A stretch of 64,000 nt of DNA from contig OX422221.1 of the NCBI GenBank assembly GCA_949130495.1, positions 481,295,659 through 481,359,658 on the forward strand, given 5' to 3'. Each line of letters opens with the position of its first letter. The stretch's first letter is position 1. Shown here one piece after another: positions 34,238-46,598 of the stretch. The notes below the pieces were generated by a model. It ran no database searches, was not told the origin of the DNA, and saw only the letters and a list, made by a program, of their open reading frames with translations. The translations under genes and the position numbers were made by a program. This DNA comes from Sambucus nigra (taxonomy: Eukaryota > Streptophyta > Magnoliopsida > Dipsacales > Adoxaceae).

Positions 34238-35116
34238 CTATTTTAATGAGGCATCCAATGACGAACCTATTTGAGTCGTTCGTTCCGGGTGCTCGTCGTC
34301 CAGAATGACATTTTCAGTAGCTTCTACCACCCGGCCTTTCACGAGCTGTGATTCGTCTCTGGGATCTAATGTTTCAATTTCTGCACCTTCCTCTACTTGA
34401 TAGGTGGTAGTCTTTTTCCTATATTCCTCCAGTTCTTCCTGCTCGGTAGATGAATAGTAGCATTCCCGAGCTACTTTTTGGTCACCCTTCACAATTCCTA
34501 CTCCAAAGTTGGTTGGAAATTTTAGGCATTGATCTACAGTAGATGGTACTGCTTCGAACTTCTTCAAACCTAACCTTCCCATGATGATATTGTAAGCTGA
34601 TTGGACATTCTTATCCATTACGAAAAAGCGCACTCTTTCTTTTCGACAAGCGAGCCATGTACCGATGAACATATCCAACTTGATCGTCCCAAGTGGAAAA
34701 ACTTTCTCGCCGGTAAAACCGAGGAGGGGCCTGTGATAAGGCTCCAACTGAGACAACTTCAAATTTAAGCTGTCAAAGCATGAGTAGAACATGATATCCG
34801 CCGAGCTACCATTATCCACCAGTACTCTTGAGATCACTACTTCCTTCATCCTTATTTTGATCACCAATGGGTCATTATGAGGATATAGCACTCCTGCAAG
34901 GTCGTTCTTAGAGAAACCGATGACTAGTTTATCTTTGTTCACTTTCCTCGGGCGATTATCTTCAGCTAAATTTATTCGTTGAATGTATGAACAAGCTTGC
35001 GCCTCATTGAGGTAAGATTTCCTCTCTGCAGTAAGGTCTCCACCTCCTGCATCTCCACCTGTAATAACATTACAATCAAATGATCCAAAACGAATTGAAA
35101 ATACATCATGCTCTGG
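34238..35116 (-). pseudogene. Element D protease region
   Basis: Between a TAG at 35117-35119 and a TAG at 34238-34240. It contains VLVDNGSSADIMFYSCF, the retropepsin active site with D-N-G where D-G/T-G is usual, then NIIMGRLGL. The stretch before it (AEDNRPRKVNKDKLVIGFS) is also conserved in Tat elements. The following acidic segment leads into RT in the same frame. Confidence 0.88.
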
Positions 35117-36856
35117 CTATCTTGGTCTTTTGGGGAGATCGGGGTCGTCTTCTGGATCGTTTTCATGATCTCTTTTCTTGTCTTCTTTTGCTTGTCGAGG
35201 AGATCTAGACCTTTGTCTTGCTCGGTCGTTGCTCTTTCCTTCATTTTTACGATCAACATACTTGGCCAGCTTTCCTCGTCTGATGAGTGCTTCAATTTTA
35301 TTCTGAAGAGCTATGCAATTCTTGGTCGTGTGACCATGGTCTTTATGGAACTCGTAATATTTAGCCTTATTCCTCTTATCAGGATCTGTCTTCATTTTCT
35401 CTGGCCAGTTTAGCTCCTCGTTGTTCTTGATTTCTTCCAAAACATGGTTTATGTCTACTTTCAAAGGAGTATAATTTCCAAATTTCTTCAACATTTCCCA
35501 TGATGGCTTTGCTTTTGACTGCTTGTTACCACCATTGTTCTTCTGATCTTTCTTCTCAACCTTCTCGGCCTCAATTTTGGACTCCTTAGTGTCCATGCTC
35601 TTCTTTACGGCCATAGCTTCCTAGGCATTCATAATTTTAGCTTCTTTTGCCATTAGTTCTGACATGGTCCTGGGTGGATCTTTGGCCAAAGTGTAGTACA
35701 ATTTATTTGGCAACAGTCCACTCATCAAAGCTGTAATCGTTGTCTTCTCCTCGTAATCAATAACTTCGAGCTTCTCGTTATTGAAACGAGTTATGTAATC
35801 TCTGGTGCTCTCACCTGCTTTTTGTCTAACACTTAATAAGTGTGCTACTCGTTTAACTGGTTTTGCTCCAAAATATAAATTTCCAATAAAGCGCTCGGCC
35901 AGTTGAAAGAAAGTCGAAATCTTCCCCAGAGGAAGATTATTGTACCATATTTGAGCAGATCCGGTAAGAGTTCTCGAAAATGCCCTGCATCTCATCTCAT
36001 CTGGCACTGCATAGATGTCAGCAGCAGCTTGGTATTGTTCTATATGATGGACAGGGTCAGTTTTTCCATCATATTTAGGAGTCACAACGGGTGCTTTGAA
36101 CTTTGAGGGTGTGGGAAAATCCACAATTGCTTGGATAAAAGGTGTCCCCTGGACAAAGGTTCTTTGTAGAGGATTCTTGGCCTTAACCATTTCCCCTAGT
36201 CTATCCTCCAACCTTTGAATAGAGCCTTTCCACGCATCATTTCCCTCCTCGGGCCTGTTGGTTTGAGCAACTGATCGTGTTGAGTTTGCTTCCTGGGATC
36301 TTTCATTACGAGCAACTGGTCGTGATTGGGCAGAACCTTCCCTTAGATCGGATGGTCGTCGAAAGTTCTTCGACACAGCTTTGGGAGGACTTCTATTCCT
36401 CTTAGGGCCCAAACGATCAAAAGGGGAGACCCTACTTAATCTCTCCAATGCACTAGTCCTTTCTGGAGAGAGAGTGATGTTTTGTTCAATATCTGTAGCT
36501 CGTACTGATGAAGTGCGACCAGGTTAATAAGAAAAATCATCAAATCTTTCAGTGCGATATGAATCAGCACGTCTATATCGAGATTCCTCTGAGAGTAACG
36601 TTCGCCTAAAAGGAAACCGCGTATTTCTTTGAACTCTTCGTTGTCCTGAATGGGTAGATACTCCACCCTGGACAGTTTGTATGAGTTGTCGTATAGTTTC
36701 TTGCATGGCCGTCTGGCCCTGGGCCAAATTAGCCATTATTCCAGCCAGATCTTGGACATTTGGAGGAGCAGATGGATTCGGGGGGTTTCCAGCGTTTTGA
36801 TTACTGGATTCAGAATTATCAACCATTGGTGATGAATTATTTTGGTGAAAAACCAT
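35117..36856 (-). pseudogene. Element D gag
   Basis: One frame with stops at 36524-36526 (TAA) and 35621-35623 (TAG). The N-terminal part (36524-36856) is Asn/Pro/Gln rich with AGIMANLAQGQTAMQETI. The central part has the retrotransposon gag core (KYDGKTDPVHHIEQYQAA, WYNNLPLGKISTFFQLAERF, STRDYITRFNNEKLEV). The C-terminal part has a zinc-knuckle relative YYEFHKDHGHTTKNC, in which the first Cys is replaced by Tyr, and an Arg/Asp-rich tail. The start is the ATG at 36856, 12 bases after the primer-site region. Confidence 0.92.
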
Positions 36857-36867
36857 AATTACAGTCA

Positions 36868-36886
36868 GTTCCCATAGACAGCGCCA
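36868..36886 (-). promoter_or_regulatory. Primer-binding site of element D
   Basis: The minus strand just inside the 5' LTR reads TGGCGCTGTCTATGGGAAC, close to the TGGCGCCGTC-type primer sites of Tat elements. The donor tRNA is not assigned. Confidence 0.65.
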
Positions 36887-36889
36887 ATC

Positions 36890-37463
36890 TGTTGATGTAA
36901 AAAATTAGATTATCTCTAATTATTCAATCACAGATAAAATAAATAAGACAAAAGATTTTAAAGTGGTTCAGCCTTGAAAGAATGGCCTACGTCCACTGTT
37001 TTTGTTATTGCTGACTGTTTGTTTGGAATTCTCGATATCAGGTTTTTTACCAAGAAATTCTGAGTCCCCCACAATGAGGATGATACAATGTATTTATAGC
37101 CTTGAGGTTGTACATGTGAAAGAATAATGCATAGCTGTCCAGTAGGCGTGTACATCTGTATGATAATAATAAGCATTTAATGCGCAGTCAATCTGTTGGT
37201 TATCCAGATATTAATGCTCTGTACGAGATGCAGCTCGGACCGCCTAAGCTGATCGGACCACCTAAGTAGCTAGGTATTCATGAGTTGCTCGGTACGATAA
37301 AGCTCCTCGGAGAACACTTGTTTCTCGGAGTGTTTGAGTTGGTCGGGGAGGTTGAGTTCCTCGAAGTGAAAGTGTTGTTCATAAATGTTTGTAGGTGCCA
37401 TGTAGATTGACATGTGTCTCCACATAATTGATCCACATCAGCAGACTAATTTTGGTATCAACA
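36890..37463 (-). repeat. Element D, 5' LTR
   Basis: 574 bp with TGTTGATG/ATCAACA ends, followed by the CCTGG target duplication at 37464-37468. It is about 96 % identical to 19240-19814 by hand comparison. Confidence 0.95.
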
Positions 37464-37468
37464 CCTGG

Positions 37469-38658
37469 ATTTATATATATATATGTTAATGTGTAGTACA
37501 CATATATGATTTATATATATTTGGGTGAATAATATATATAGTAAAGCCATACCAATATTAATGCTATCATATGAGGTTGCCCGATGTGGGTGATCCCCCT
37601 GACTTGAGGAGCAAGGCGAGTATATTCCCCACACCATATCGTCTAATCTTAGGGGTGGGACCATTACGGTATGGAACGGACACTTTTGGCGGGAACTATG
37701 GTCGCCTCCTATGCGTTCGGTGATAGTATTGTATATTCGACATATATGTGAATGTTGAGATATGATACGTATATATATAGTGCATAAATTATATACGGGA
37801 ATTTAAATATATACATGGCGTGAAATGTATAGATATTATAACTCGTGGGAATGTTATATGAGCTAAAATGTAAGATCTATGACCTATGTAAGTTAATGCA
37901 AGTAATAATTTAATAAATAAAATACTATACTCACTTGGGGTGTATTAATGGGGTAATTAGTATAGTATTTGGGAAAGGCTAGTTACAAGGGAAGTGGCTA
38001 GGGACATTAGGTTTAATCCGTTAGGCGTGCACATTAGTTGAGGGATGAGGTGAACTCAAGGGAGTACGCGACACTAATTTAAATATAAAGATCATTGCAT
38101 ATTTACTTCTTGCATTTAAATTGACTTGCTAAATGTTTTCAAATGTTTTGGGTTCTAACCCTTGATATAAAATATTTTCAAAAACCTTTTAGGTGTCTTC
38201 CCACAAGGGTGCCCGACATGATTCCTTCCAACAAGGTACGTGGCTACAGTTATGTGGAGTGTTGTGGTTTCTTTAATGTAATCTCTTATCTCATTCTATC
38301 TTAGATAGGGATCTTCAGTTGTACTTCCAGACTTGTACTTTTATATTTGGTTTTTGCATGTATTGAGAGACTTTTATATTCGCATTTATGGATGGCTTTT
38401 AGTCGACGTTGTTCGACAAGAACTATTGTTTTAACTTTGTGGCATGTTTTAGTTGGATTCTCGTATTGGGTTTTGGTTTTGCTATCTTATTGTTTGGTAG
38501 GATTAATCAAGATAAAATTTGACATGAGCTTAATGAAACACTAGGTGGTTAGTAATTAATTAATGAACGACAGTGATGCTAAGAATGAACCAGGTTAGAT
38601 TCCTATTTAATTTGATATAGGGCTGATCACCTGGTATTTTATTAGGCGGGGTGTCACA
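37469..38658 (+). repeat. Element C, 5' LTR, second part
   Basis: Continues the LTR interrupted at 19239. It aligns with 43514-44746 and ends GGGGTGTCACA. A 65-codon frame at 38347-38544 is of chance size. Confidence 0.85.
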
Positions 38659-38660
38659 GA

Positions 38661-38672
38661 TGGTATTAGGGC
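38661..38672 (+). promoter_or_regulatory. Degenerate primer-binding site of element C
   Basis: TGGTATTAGGGC lies two bases after the LTR. It differs at two positions from the tRNA-Met complement seen in A and B. Confidence 0.75.
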
Positions 38673-41600
38673 ATCAGGTTCTAGTGTACTTAGGATCTGT
38701 ACGGCTTTTCTTGTTTCAACGTAGCGTTCTTTGATATAGAGCTTTATTATAGGATTTTTTTATTCCTTCATGTACATGACTTACCTTCTCCTGCTATACG
38801 GTATAGCTCATGTGATTCATAAATGGTTTTGGTCGAGCGTGGAAGATCGAACATTATAGAACGACAAGCATCGGACGTTGGAAGGATTTCAGGAGGAAGA
38901 ACTCAGCAAGGGCCATGGAATATTTTAGAAATATTAACGCGATAGGAGTCACCATGATAAATGTTCGAATAATTGAAATTGGAAAAACCGCTGGGGTGCA
39001 CTAGTTGCCCCACACTACACCAAAATGGGTAGGACAACGGTGCAAAGTTAACCCCAAGTGTAGACGACAAGGGGTGAGGGTCAAAATTTTTTTTATTTTA
39101 GTAGAACAATCCGCTAGGATTCGAGGAAGTTGCGGAAGAGTGATTTACCAGTGGGTAGAGAACATCCAATTGGGATGACATGTGGGGGGAGTGTAGTGTC
39201 ACACAAGTCACAATTTCGGGCAAGGAAGTTTGCTTTTAGAAGCAGTATGGGGTGATGGGAGAGAGTCACCACATTTATGGGGAAATACCGTGAATAACAA
39301 GAAATTAGGGGTGCAGATTATTACGAAATCCCTTACTAGTGGTTAAGTAGAAAGGCAAGGAAAATTTTAGAAATTTTCCAAAAAGGGTCGGACAGTGGCC
39401 GAATGGAAAGGCAAGTTGATGGAATTCGCAAACTTCGTAACCGATGAGAGGGATACGAAGAATCAAATAGGGTTTGTGAGTTGAGATTAGACCCATTGGG
39501 TAGAGTGTACAATCATGGATATGAGATATGGCTAGGATGGTTGGTGTCGTTGTCGTCAAAGTGGTACAATTACAATTGGCATCAATGCTCTCGAGAGAGA
39601 GGAACTAAGGGAGATGGAATATCTATTAGAGGAGTAAGATTGTATTTTTAGTGCTAGTAAGGTTCCAAGGGAAGGATTACCCAATAGGGGACCCAGATTA
39701 ATGATTGAGATTAAAAGAAATTCTACCGAGTGACGGTGAGTTTACTTAGGACCGTCAAGGCCAACAACAAGTCTATTGGACCAGCGGATCCAAAGGGACA
39801 TTTGGGTCCACAATTAGGGTCAAGACTACCATGTCTGTGAGAAGGACAACCCCGAAAGGGTCGTTGGGACCAGAGAAAGGGGGGATGACACAGAATGGTG
39901 TCATTTGTGTAAAAGAGTAAAAACACATGGGTGGATTTTTGTTCACAGCGAGTCAGGGTATCGAAACTAGATGCTTGTTGGAGAAGTTTTTGGTTTGGTT
40001 AGGATGTGAGTGTATGTATAATAACCATTAAGACGAAAGTGTTATGAGTAACTGAAAGTACAAGTATTATTCCAAGGTGATTGGGGTATATTTTATGTGA
40101 TACAAGCGGGTCACAATAATGTATCTAAACTAGATTCATGTGAGAAATGGATTTAGTGGTAATATCATTAATATTACTAGTATGTGTATTCTTTCTATGG
40201 AGTATCAGGGTACTTTTCGGTTCCACCTGAAAGGAATGGTAGGTACATTTAAAAAATGTAGTTCTTATGGACTAGCTCCTTTGGGAGGTGATAATTGAGG
40301 TATGGTTTTATCTGGAGTACGGACAGGTTCGTAATGGTGGGAGATCATAGCAAGGCTACATGTTTATTGTTTCAGTGCTCGATGTATATTCTCTTGAGAT
40401 GTCTCACCTGAGCGAAGGTTGAGCAATATTATAGCGACGATATTGTGTAAACTAGGACTCATAGAGTGTAGTTGTCTAGTTATGTTGAATCCCAGTGCGT
40501 AGGATTTTTATTGAGGAGATTCAAGGGATATAGGCTAGTTGTGGAGCAGAGAGATTTAACTCGTTATTAGTATTTAGCACTGAGGGCTTAGTGATAGTAC
40601 GAGCGCAGTAGTATATGACTCCTTTATAGACGCGGGAGTCCATAATAGACTTATGAGTATAAGGGAAAGGTTTGAAAGTCTCGGGTTTATGCTACGGGTT
40701 CTATTGAAATCAAGGACCGGTGATGCTGAGGAACTGTGCATTGGGGGAAAAAGTTCTTTTGAGCTTTGCTAGGAAGTGTTATACGCATAAGCCTGGATAA
40801 AATGTCAAAAGTGTGGAGACGTCACTGGATTTTAGGTCATTGGATTTAATGATAATTAGTGAACGTGTGGAGAAAATACGTTGAGCAGAAAGCCACTAAG
40901 AGATAGGTTTAGTGGAGCTGGAAAGTGTTGTGGAAAAAACACTGCGAAGCTTTGGCACCACAAGCTGCTAGGTTGTGCATATTATTATGTGTTTTATGTG
41001 ATTTATTTTAGCCATTTTTGCCATCGCAGGGACCCTTAGGTATGGGACTAAGGGAGTATTTTGAGGATTTCACATCGATAATAAAGGTAGGGTAATATCG
41101 GGGAGAATCGAATGGTAATGAGTAAGTCATCGAAAATATTTGGAGAATATAGTCACGTCAATAATGCGGGGGCCGAAATTGAGACAAATATAGTTACGTA
41201 AGTTAGGATCGGAGGTTTGTGCAATTAGGATCCAATTAGAGGGTGTATGGGCACCCTGGGAGGAGCCAGAGCCCCTACTGTGCAGTTAATTAGAAGATTC
41301 AGGAGAAAATGCAAAGGCAATGATTTTGGGTATATTTCGGAGGAATGGGAATATGTTGTCCCCCTAATTATTGAATATAAAAGCTTGGGTGTGTTTGGAA
41401 GTGACAGTGATTGCGTTCAACCTACAATTTGCTATCACTAGGATTTGTGAATGATATGGATATTAGTGAATGTGTTGGCCGTAATAGCCATAATATATAT
41501 GTATATATCTAAGTGTAGTGGGATAGCGGGGTTCTTTAGTGTTAACCAGGTGAGAGTTGGGGGTTACACAAAAAGGATGGTTGCATTATACGAGAGATTT

Positions 41601-42266
41601 CTACTTTCGATTATTGTGAGAGTAGTGTGGATGTTTTTCCAAGTTTCAATTGTGTAGTTATAGTTTATAGATATAGTAAGACTGGGTATTCGCGGTACCA
41701 GGGTATGAATTATCGTTGCTAGGTTTCACCTTAGATAGGGTATAGCATATATATTCGGTAATGTATGTAAAAATGTGTTGCATGCTAATGTACTTATATT
41801 GTTAAAAAAAAATTAATTGAAATCCCGGGGAGTAGGGACCTTTCTGATGTAATTCTGAGTGGTTAGAAGGATTGTTGAGCGGGAAGATATAACTCGGGTT
41901 TTACTTTCGCGCAATGAAAACTAGGAATAGTAAGGGCGCGGTAGTAGGTGTTGTCTTTTTACATAAGAGTAGATATGTATAATTTTATGCCAAGAAAGGG
42001 GTATTGGGATTGTTATAACCGTGGGATTAAAGTTATATTTCAGTTTAAGTGGTGGTAAAATTGGGTTTTGTTTCGTACATTTAAGCACGGGTACAGGGTG
42101 TATGGGCGCCCTGGTTAACTAATCAATTGTTCAAACAACTCACGATTAGAGGTTGGAAAGATTGGTGTAGGATCTTAATGGTAGGCGACTTAGGAGCTAG
42201 TCAATACTGGAAGTACTAGGCTTATCCGAATTTCGAGGATGAAATTCCGTTGTAAGGGAGGAAGTG
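38673..42266 (+). pseudogene. Element C interior with decayed gypsy traces
   Basis: 3.6 kb co-linear with A's interior, no ORF above about 85 codons. Around 39890-39930 CHLCKRVKTHG resembles a damaged gag zinc knuckle. At 40087-40121 YILCDTSGSQ aligns with the gypsy protease active site and keeps D-T-S. A post-protease block follows at about 40545-40620. The polypurine stretch AAGGGAGGAAG precedes the 3' LTR. Two stretches match A closely over hundreds of bases although both are non-coding. CACTACACCAAAAT at 39013-39026 is not shared with A. Confidence 0.6.
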
Positions 42267-43513
42267 TGTAACACCTTGTAATTTATGGGTCATTATTTTA
42301 ATTAATTCAATTCGGTACTTAGTGATTCTTAATTAATGAGAATTATTTAATGGAAATATTTAAAAGTGGCTATATTTAAAATAAGTTAACAAGTGAGGAT
42401 TTATTTTAGAAATATAATCCGGATGGCAATTTTTAGTGTGCGGTTGAGTCCGGTAGGATTGAATTAGTCCAAAAGAAGTGGGTACAGACATATATTGGGT
42501 CTTGGGGTCCAATTACACATGTGTGAACTTAATAAAGATAGTTTGGGCTATTTTAATTAGGGCCCATAGGCCCAAAACATGAATAGTGTTTTAAGCCTAA
42601 GATGTGTAAGGGATTAGGCATCATTAAGTCATAATAGAAGACTAAAGGGAGAGAAGAGAGGGAAAGCCAAAGTAAAGGTGAAATTGGGGATCTTAAAGAG
42701 GCAATTTCAATCCAACTTCATCTTTCAAAGCCCTAGATAATCTTGGTTAAGACAAGTGGTTTAAATTTTGAGTATTAAATTATATATTGCTATTCATATC
42801 ATAAAAAGTGGAATCTAATTAAAATTCTAGGGTTAGTTCTTGCATAAATTGGGGTTTTCTCTTTATAAGGATTATAAATCTGTAGATGATTTGATAAATA
42901 ATGCATTTGATGATTGAAGATTTGAAAATTTGATGAAATTATTAGGGCTAGATTTGTGATAACAAAAGAATGGATTTAGGATAAATCTTGAAAAGTTTTG
43001 ATGAATAAATATGTACAGAATTGAGGTATTTACTGCTCTAATGGAAATTTTGTCCGCAATGCCCGGTAGAAAATCGCATTTTCTAACTTCTATTATTTAA
43101 TAAGTTTTCTCCAAAACGGCTCCAAAATGCCCCAAAACGGTATTTTTAAAATCTGGGCATATTCGTGGGGCAAATTTTAAGAAATATTTTTAGTTGTTAT
43201 TTCGTTGGAGATTTCCTAGATTGATAGGTGTGACTAATTACTCTTGGAGTAATTAGAGGATTAATTAAATTGGGGAGATTAAGGTTTATGATTGAGTGAT
43301 TTAAAACCTTGTTAATTAAGTGAGTAGGCTTAATTGAATGATGAATTGGGAAATTGTAATTTCGGGCCAAGAGAGAGAGAGAGGGAGTACGGGCATGATT
43401 GGTAGAGTGATACTATAATAATGATAAATAATTTGTGTATAATTAATTGGAATAAAGTCGGACCGTAAGCTTGCATGTTTAGGCTTGAGTATGGGCATTA
43501 TACTCCGGAGCTT

Positions 43514-43576
<63 letters not shown>

Positions 43577-44746
43577 TATGTGTAGTACATATATATGATT
43601 TATATATATTTGGGTGAATAATATATATAGTAAAGCCATACCAATATTAATGCTATCATATGAGGTTGCGCGATATGGGTGATCCCCCTGACTTGACGAG
43701 CAGGGTGAGTATATTCCCCAGACCATAGCGTTTAATCTTAGGGGTGGGACCGTTACGGTATGGAGCGGACACTTTCGACGGGAACTATGGTCGCCTCCTA
43801 TGCGTTCGGTGATAGCATTGTATATCCGACATATGTGTAAATGTTGAGATATGATACGTATATATATAGTGCATAAATTATATACGGGAATTTACATATA
43901 TACATGGCGTGAAATTTATAGATATTATAACTTGTGGGAATGTTATATGAGCTAAAATGTAAGATGTATGATCTATGTAAGTTAATGCGAGTAATAACTT
44001 AATAAATAAAATACTATACTCACTTGGGGTGTATTAGTGGTGTAATTGGTATAGTATTTGGGAAAGGCTAGCTACGAGTGAAGTGGCTAGGGACATTTGG
44101 TTTAATCCGTTAGGCGTGCACATTAGTTGAGTGGTGAGGTGAACTCAAGGGAGTGCACGACACTAATTTTAATATGAAGAGTATTGCATATTTACTTCTT
44201 GCATTTAAATTCACTTGCTAAATATTTTCAAATGTTTTGGATTCTAACCCTTGCTATAAATATTTTCAAAAACCTTTTAGGTGTCCTCCCACAAGGGTTC
44301 CCGACATGATTCCTTCCTACAGGGTACGTGGCTTCAGCTATGTGGAGTGCTATGGTTTCTTTAATGCAGTCTCTTATCTCATTCTATCTTAGATAGGGAT
44401 CTTCAGTTGTACTTCCAGACTTGTCCTTTTATATTCAACTTTGGCATGTATTGAAAGACTTTTATATTCGCATTTGTGGATGGCTTGTAGTCGACGTTGT
44501 TAGACAGAACTATTGTTTTTTACTTTGTGGCATGTTTTAATTGGATTCTCATATTGGGTTGTGGTTGTGATATCATATTGTTTGGTTGGATTAATTAAGA
44601 TAAAATTTGACATCAGCTTAATGAAACACTAGGTGGTTAGTAATTAATGAATGAATGACAGTGATGCTAAGAATGAACCAGGTTAGATTCCTGTTTAATT
44701 TGATATAGGACTGATCACCCGGTATTTTATTAGGCGGGTGGTCACA
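42267..44746 (+). repeat. Element C, 3' LTR
   Basis: 2,480 bp, TGTAACACCTTG to GTGGTCACA. It shows the state of the LTR without element D: GGAGCTTGG runs straight into a (TA)n tract at 43514-43573. Confidence 0.9.
43514..43573. repeat. (TA)n microsatellite in C 3' LTR
   Basis: About 30 TA units. The equivalent place in the 5' LTR, right beside the D insertion (37470-37484), has only about six, so length changed after C inserted. Confidence 0.95.
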
Positions 44747-44751
44747 CAGTT

Positions 44752-45051
44752 TTCTCTTATATACTTTGGACTTTGTTGGTTTGCTTGTAGTAAATATTAT
44801 TGAACTAATACTTCTAGTAGACTTGTGGTATGATTAGTTTCTCTTTATGTGCTGGTTATTTGAAATCATATTGCCTTGTTGGTTTGGGATTAAATAAAAA
44901 GATAAAATTTGACACTATGTCTTTTGAATACTAGGTGGTTAGTAAGTTTTAAAAAGTTTTCAACAGTGATGCTAAGAATGAACCAGATGAGATTCCTGTT
45001 TAGTTTGATATATGACCGATCACCCAGTATTTTATTAGGCAAGGTGTCACA
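44752..45051 (+). repeat. Element A, 3' LTR, second part
   Basis: Resumes A's LTR after C. It aligns with 1360-1659 (TTTGTTGGTTTGCTTGTAGT, GACACTATGTCTTTTGAATAC) and ends AAGGTGTCACA at 45051, where element F sequence begins. Confidence 0.85.
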
Positions 45052-46026
45052 AATAATTTCACTAATTTAATCCACACACTATTAATTAGACAATTAATGA
45101 TCATTTAATTATATAATTAACAAAACCAAAGTTTTGTATCGAATTATTCAATTTAATATCACATGCATGTTTATAAAATTTATACAACAAGAATTAAATA
45201 TCGTGTGACATCCACAAAAATTCCATTATTTAACGTCATAAAACTTATCAAGCGAAAATCCTACGTAAAACTCTACATGCAAATACCTTAACATCTATGG
45301 AACCCAAATCTCTACTCTAACATGCAAGGTTTTTAGTCTTCATTCATATTAAAAAAATTCATAAGAACAGTCTTGTATTATATTTTACATTCCCTAATAA
45401 ATATCTCTAATTTATTTTAAGAAAACACATGTATTTAGTTTGTTGGCCATAATTACTACGCATAATAATAAGGAAAAATAATAGGGGTAATCATGCATGA
45501 GATTCGTTTGAACAAATATGATTTTGAAGATGTGTTCCTCGCGAAAAGGTGACAAAGATTTGTTCTGTAATCGTCTTGAGAAAAGCTGGTATATCTTGAC
45601 AAATCTTGAGCTGAAAGTTGTGTAAAATGAGGCTAGCGTTTGTAGGAGGAAGAAGATGAAAATTATAAGGGTCTACTGCTCTTTGAGGTTGTGAAAATAT
45701 GTTTGACAAGTCCTATTCCCGTATTAATTTAAGTGGAGAAATATTAGAGAATTTAAGTGGCATTAGAATCCTACTAAAACTAAAACAGTCCGCTTGTTAG
45801 TCACGGTCCAAAATGGTGACAAACTGTTAGTCACGGTTTAAGGCCGTGACAAATATCTGAAGCGGGAATTTTTTTTCTATATTTTTTTTGGCCTGGAGAG
45901 TTTATGTCTTGAGGACTCTTATAAATAACCCAGGAATTATATGTACTCATATTAGGAGTCTTTTAAGCTAGCTTTCCAAATCCGGAATTAATTTAATTAA
46001 TTACTAGATAAAATTATGGGTTGTTA
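45052..46026 (-). repeat. Element F, LTR-I (part)
   Basis: 975 bp on the minus strand, matching 48106-49081 and 53682-54647. Its remaining 1.5 kb is missing because element A begins here, so A inserted into this LTR. It carries two short hairpins (45800-45850). The 72-codon frame at 45491-45709 recurs in the other LTRs but is not accepted as a gene. Confidence 0.85.
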
Positions 46027-46598
46027 CTTACTTCCCCACTAGTACAGAGATTCTATCCTCAAAATTCGACGAAGCGTAAATGCGTAAAAATTAAATAAGT
46101 CTCACACATGTCTACCCATAATTGCCATGATTAGGCACCCATACACCCAATCCTACCTGCACATAATCACAATTAAAGATACAATACATATCCTAGCTAT
46201 ATATACGCATAACTATGAAAATAAAGGCATATCACGCTCTCATACGAATCACCACCCGATTCTATCTCCAAAAGTCATTGCAAAGCCTAAATCCTATAAT
46301 CAAATCACACCATTACATGAATACTAGATATAACAAAAATTTATACTAACAATCTGCCAAAAAAATATCGTTTCCCAAATAAACTCTAAGGACCCTCACA
46401 TTAAGATTACTACTTCTTACCTCAATACCTATAGCTTCCTCAACACAAAACTCCTTATCTCCGAGAAACACATCTAACATGTATGCCAAACCCACTACCT
46501 CTAAGAGTAAGAATCCACAAAGGGGATCAAAGATTTGTAATGTGGAAGAAAAACGGACTCACAACCTATGAGACCTAAGATTATGCTTTGACACCATA
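46027..46598 (-). mobile_element. Element F interior I-II (non-coding, 572 bp)
   Basis: Lies between two LTRs. On the minus strand it starts with a degenerate tRNA-Met site TGGTGTCAAAGC (46585-46596) and ends in a purine-rich GGGGAAGTAAG next to LTR-I. No coding signal. It aligns with 49082-49651. Confidence 0.75.

Larger units (their letters stand above)
19240..37463 (-). mobile_element. Element D: Tat-type Ty3/gypsy retrotransposon, minus strand
   Basis: 18.2 kb bounded by a perfect 5-bp duplication CCTGG (19235-19239 and 37464-37468). The LTRs are about 575 bp with TGTTGATG...ATCAACA ends and differ by about 4 % by eye. On the minus strand the order is LTR, primer site, gag, protease, RT, RNase H, second RNase H, integrase, 3' region with a hairpin minisatellite, antisense genes, LTR. 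A second RNase H domain plus an antisense ORF between pol and the 3' LTR is a known mark of Tat-lineage elements. The integrase is split by a pararetrovirus fragment. An empty site exists in C's 3' LTR near 43500-43520. Confidence 0.95.
17995..44746 (+). mobile_element. Element C: LTR retrotransposon of the same family as A, with D nested in its 5' LTR
   Basis: Starts TGTAACACC at 17995 and ends GTCACA at 44746. The flanks are CAGTA (17990-17994) and CAGTT (44747-44751), a target duplication with one changed base. Removing element D gives a 5' LTR of about 2.43 kb, a 3.6-kb interior and a 2.48-kb 3' LTR. The host sequence (A's LTR) joins across the ends, as shown by the uninterrupted copy near 1335-1370. 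The interior lacks ORFs. The primer site is degenerate. Confidence 0.85.

Noticed and set aside
34972..35295. 107-codon minus frame over the gag end of D
   Set aside because: It is out of phase with gag-pol, whose motifs continue in the other frame through this place.
45491..45709. 72-codon frame repeated at 48544-48762 and, shortened, at 54145-54327
   Set aside because: Its recurrence follows from LTR repetition. Changes between copies include amino-acid replacements and an early break, so coding is not supported.
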